Source: Maritimibacter sp.
GTDB lineage: Bacteria > Pseudomonadota > Alphaproteobacteria > Rhodobacterales > Rhodobacteraceae
DNA length: 63,593 bases
Direction of reading: 5' to 3'
Assembly (NCBI GenBank): GCA_002701395.1
Contig: NZVC01000043.1
Location: 129,525 to 193,117, forward strand
Numbering within the stretch: the stretch's first letter is position 1; each line of letters begins with the position of its first letter. A program made the translations under genes and the position numbers. Below the pieces are notes generated by a model. The model was given only the letters and a program-made list of their open reading frames with translations. It had not been told where the DNA came from and ran no database searches. Shown one piece after another: positions 62,666-63,593 of the stretch.

Positions 62666-63502
62666 ATGGCGAGTGGCCCCTGGACCGATGAAGAGAACGA
62701 CCTGATCGTCGCGGATTACTTCGCGATGCTGGCCGACGACATCGCCGGGCGCCGCTATAGCAAGGCCGAACACCGCCGGGCCCTCCTGCCGCTGCTGAAC
62801 GACCGGTCGGAGGGATCGGTCGAGTTCAAGCACCAGAACATCAGCGCGGTGCTGAAGGGGCTCGGCGAGGACTGGATCCCCGGCTACAAGCCCGCCTTCA
62901 ATTTCCAGATGACGCTTGTCGACGCGGTGGCGCGGTGGCTGGAGCTACATCCGGACTGGCTCGGTCGGTTGCCAGGCATGCGGCCCGCGGACGGCATGCA
63001 CGAGGCGGCGCAGGTCTGGATCGGTCCTCCGCCCACGCTCTCCAACCAGCCTCCGCCGCAAGAGCTCGACCAGATGCTGCACATCGCGAGGAAGTTCGAC
63101 GTGGCGGGCCGGGACGAGCGCAATCGCGCCCTCGGCCGTGCCGGCGAGGAACGTGTGCTTGCGCACGAGCATGCCACGCTGAAGGCCGTGGGACGGGATG
63201 ATCTGGCGCGCAAGGTCCGCTGGGTCTCGGAAGAGGACAGCGATGGAGCGGGCTATGACATCGCCAGCTACGCGCCGGACGGCCGGCCTCGCCTGATCGA
63301 GGTGAAGACGACGAACGGTTGGGAGCGCACGCCTTTCCACATCACACGGAACGAACTGGCCGTTGCCGACGAACGGCGCACGGACTGGTGTCTTTTCCGG
63401 ATGTGGAATTTCTCGCGCGAGCCGAGGGCGTTCGAGCTTTACCCGCCAATCGATGCGCATGTATCGCTGACCGCGACGTCTTTTCAGGCCAGCTTTAACT
63501 GA
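62666..63502 (+). CDS. DUF3883 domain-containing protein, PD-(D/E)XK nuclease-like
   Basis: 278 residues. The C-terminal DUF3883 domain contains GAGYDIASYAPDGRPRLIEV, then KTTNGWERTPFHIT, where Asp and Glu-x-Lys match the core of PD-(D/E)XK nucleases. The N-terminal part (WTDEENDLIVADYFAML, EFKHQNISAVLKGLG) is a helical region often seen with this domain and may recognise DNA. DUF3883 proteins are common in restriction and defence loci. IS6 copy 5 begins at the base after its stop codon, and decayed IS6 copy 4 lies upstream, so it sits in an IS-bordered pocket. No partner methylase is visible here. Confidence 0.83.
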   Translation: MASGPWTDEENDLIVADYFAMLADDIAGRRYSKAEHRRALLPLLNDRSEGSVEFKHQNISAVLKGLGEDWIPGYKPAFNFQMTLVDAVARWLELHPDWLGRLPGMRPADGMHEAAQVWIGPPPTLSNQPPPQELDQMLHIARKFDVAGRDERNRALGRAGEERVLAHEHATLKAVGRDDLARKVRWVSEEDSDGAGYDIASYAPDGRPRLIEVKTTNGWERTPFHITRNELAVADERRTDWCLFRMWNFSREPRAFELYPPIDAHVSLTATSFQASFN

Positions 63503-63593
63503 GGCAGTGTCAAAGGAACTCGGCTTGAGGTGGGGTAGGGGCGCCGGTAGCGTCCGGCCATGACCCGACGCTGTCCATTCAAGTATTTCAAGA
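63503..63593 (+). mobile_element. IS6-family insertion sequence, copy 5 (left end, cut by window)
   Basis: The first 91 bp are identical to copy 1 at 46853-46943, in the same orientation. The rest lies beyond the window. Confidence 0.92.
63560..63593 (+). CDS. IS6-family transposase, first codons only
   Basis: The ATG and the first 11 codons (MTRRCPFKYFK) are identical to the copy 1 transposase. The gene continues past the window edge. Confidence 0.88.
   Translation, partial: MTRRCPFKYFK

Overview
This looks like chromosomal DNA of an alphaproteobacterium of the Rhodobacterales (Roseobacter/Rhodobacter) group. The reasons are high GC coding with strong third-position GC in the flanks, the trgA-trgB-cysK order known from Rhodobacter sphaeroides, an AcuI-type reductase near a BCCT carrier, Hint-domain secreted proteins and RTX exoproteins.

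Layout. (1) 1-12.5 kb is ordinary GC-rich backbone: the end of an AcuI-like reductase, a universal stress protein, a BCCT carrier, a 1.2 kb stretch with degenerate tandem repeats but no gene, an aminotransferase class V/cysteine desulfurase-like enzyme, photolyase, trgA, trgB, cysK, a large MscS-type channel, and tRNA-Ser(GGA). (2) 12.6-19.4 kb starts directly after the tRNA. It is a compact phage-like module: DUF3489-DUF2924-serine recombinase on the minus strand, divergent from ParB/DNA methyltransferase-DUF5681-large terminase. An array of CAGGGAA motifs sits behind the recombinase, and a broken CoA-transferase tail marks the far junction. (3) 19.6-46.8 kb is an exopolysaccharide (EPS) cluster of lower GC: initiating sugar transferase, at least six glycosyltransferases, Wzz/BY-kinase, Wzx-like flippase, O-antigen ligase/polymerase, ABC exporter, two sulfotransferases, methyltransferase, GMC and FAD oxidoreductases, an RTX beta-helix exoprotein, and a three-domain glycosyltransferase/NodS-like methyltransferase/NodB-like deacetylase. 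No Wza-type outer-membrane exporter was seen. (4) 46.9-54.7 kb is an insertion-sequence zone. Three 815-bp IS6-family copies and two truncated IS256 ends surround a cassette of small secreted or membrane proteins (48.1-51.8 kb). (5) 55.0-61.7 kb returns to GC-rich, tightly overlapping genes: a DeoR regulator divergent from an ABC importer plus an MBL-fold hydrolase, a histidine phosphatase and a HAD/PNK-like phosphatase. (6) 61.7-63.6 kb has a decayed IS6 copy, a DUF3883 protein, and the left end of another IS6 copy identical to the first.

Interpretation. A 21-bp remnant at 53910-53930 matches the end of tRNA-Ser plus its flank at 18 of 21 positions. I therefore infer that roughly 12.63-53.93 kb is a genomic island inserted at this tRNA and later remodelled by IS6 and IS256 elements. 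The EPS genes together suggest a Wzx/Wzy-type polymer that is sulfated, methylated and possibly deacetylated. The operon at 55-61.7 kb suggests uptake and dephosphorylation of a phosphorylated organic compound. All assignments come from reading the sequence; no database search was run.
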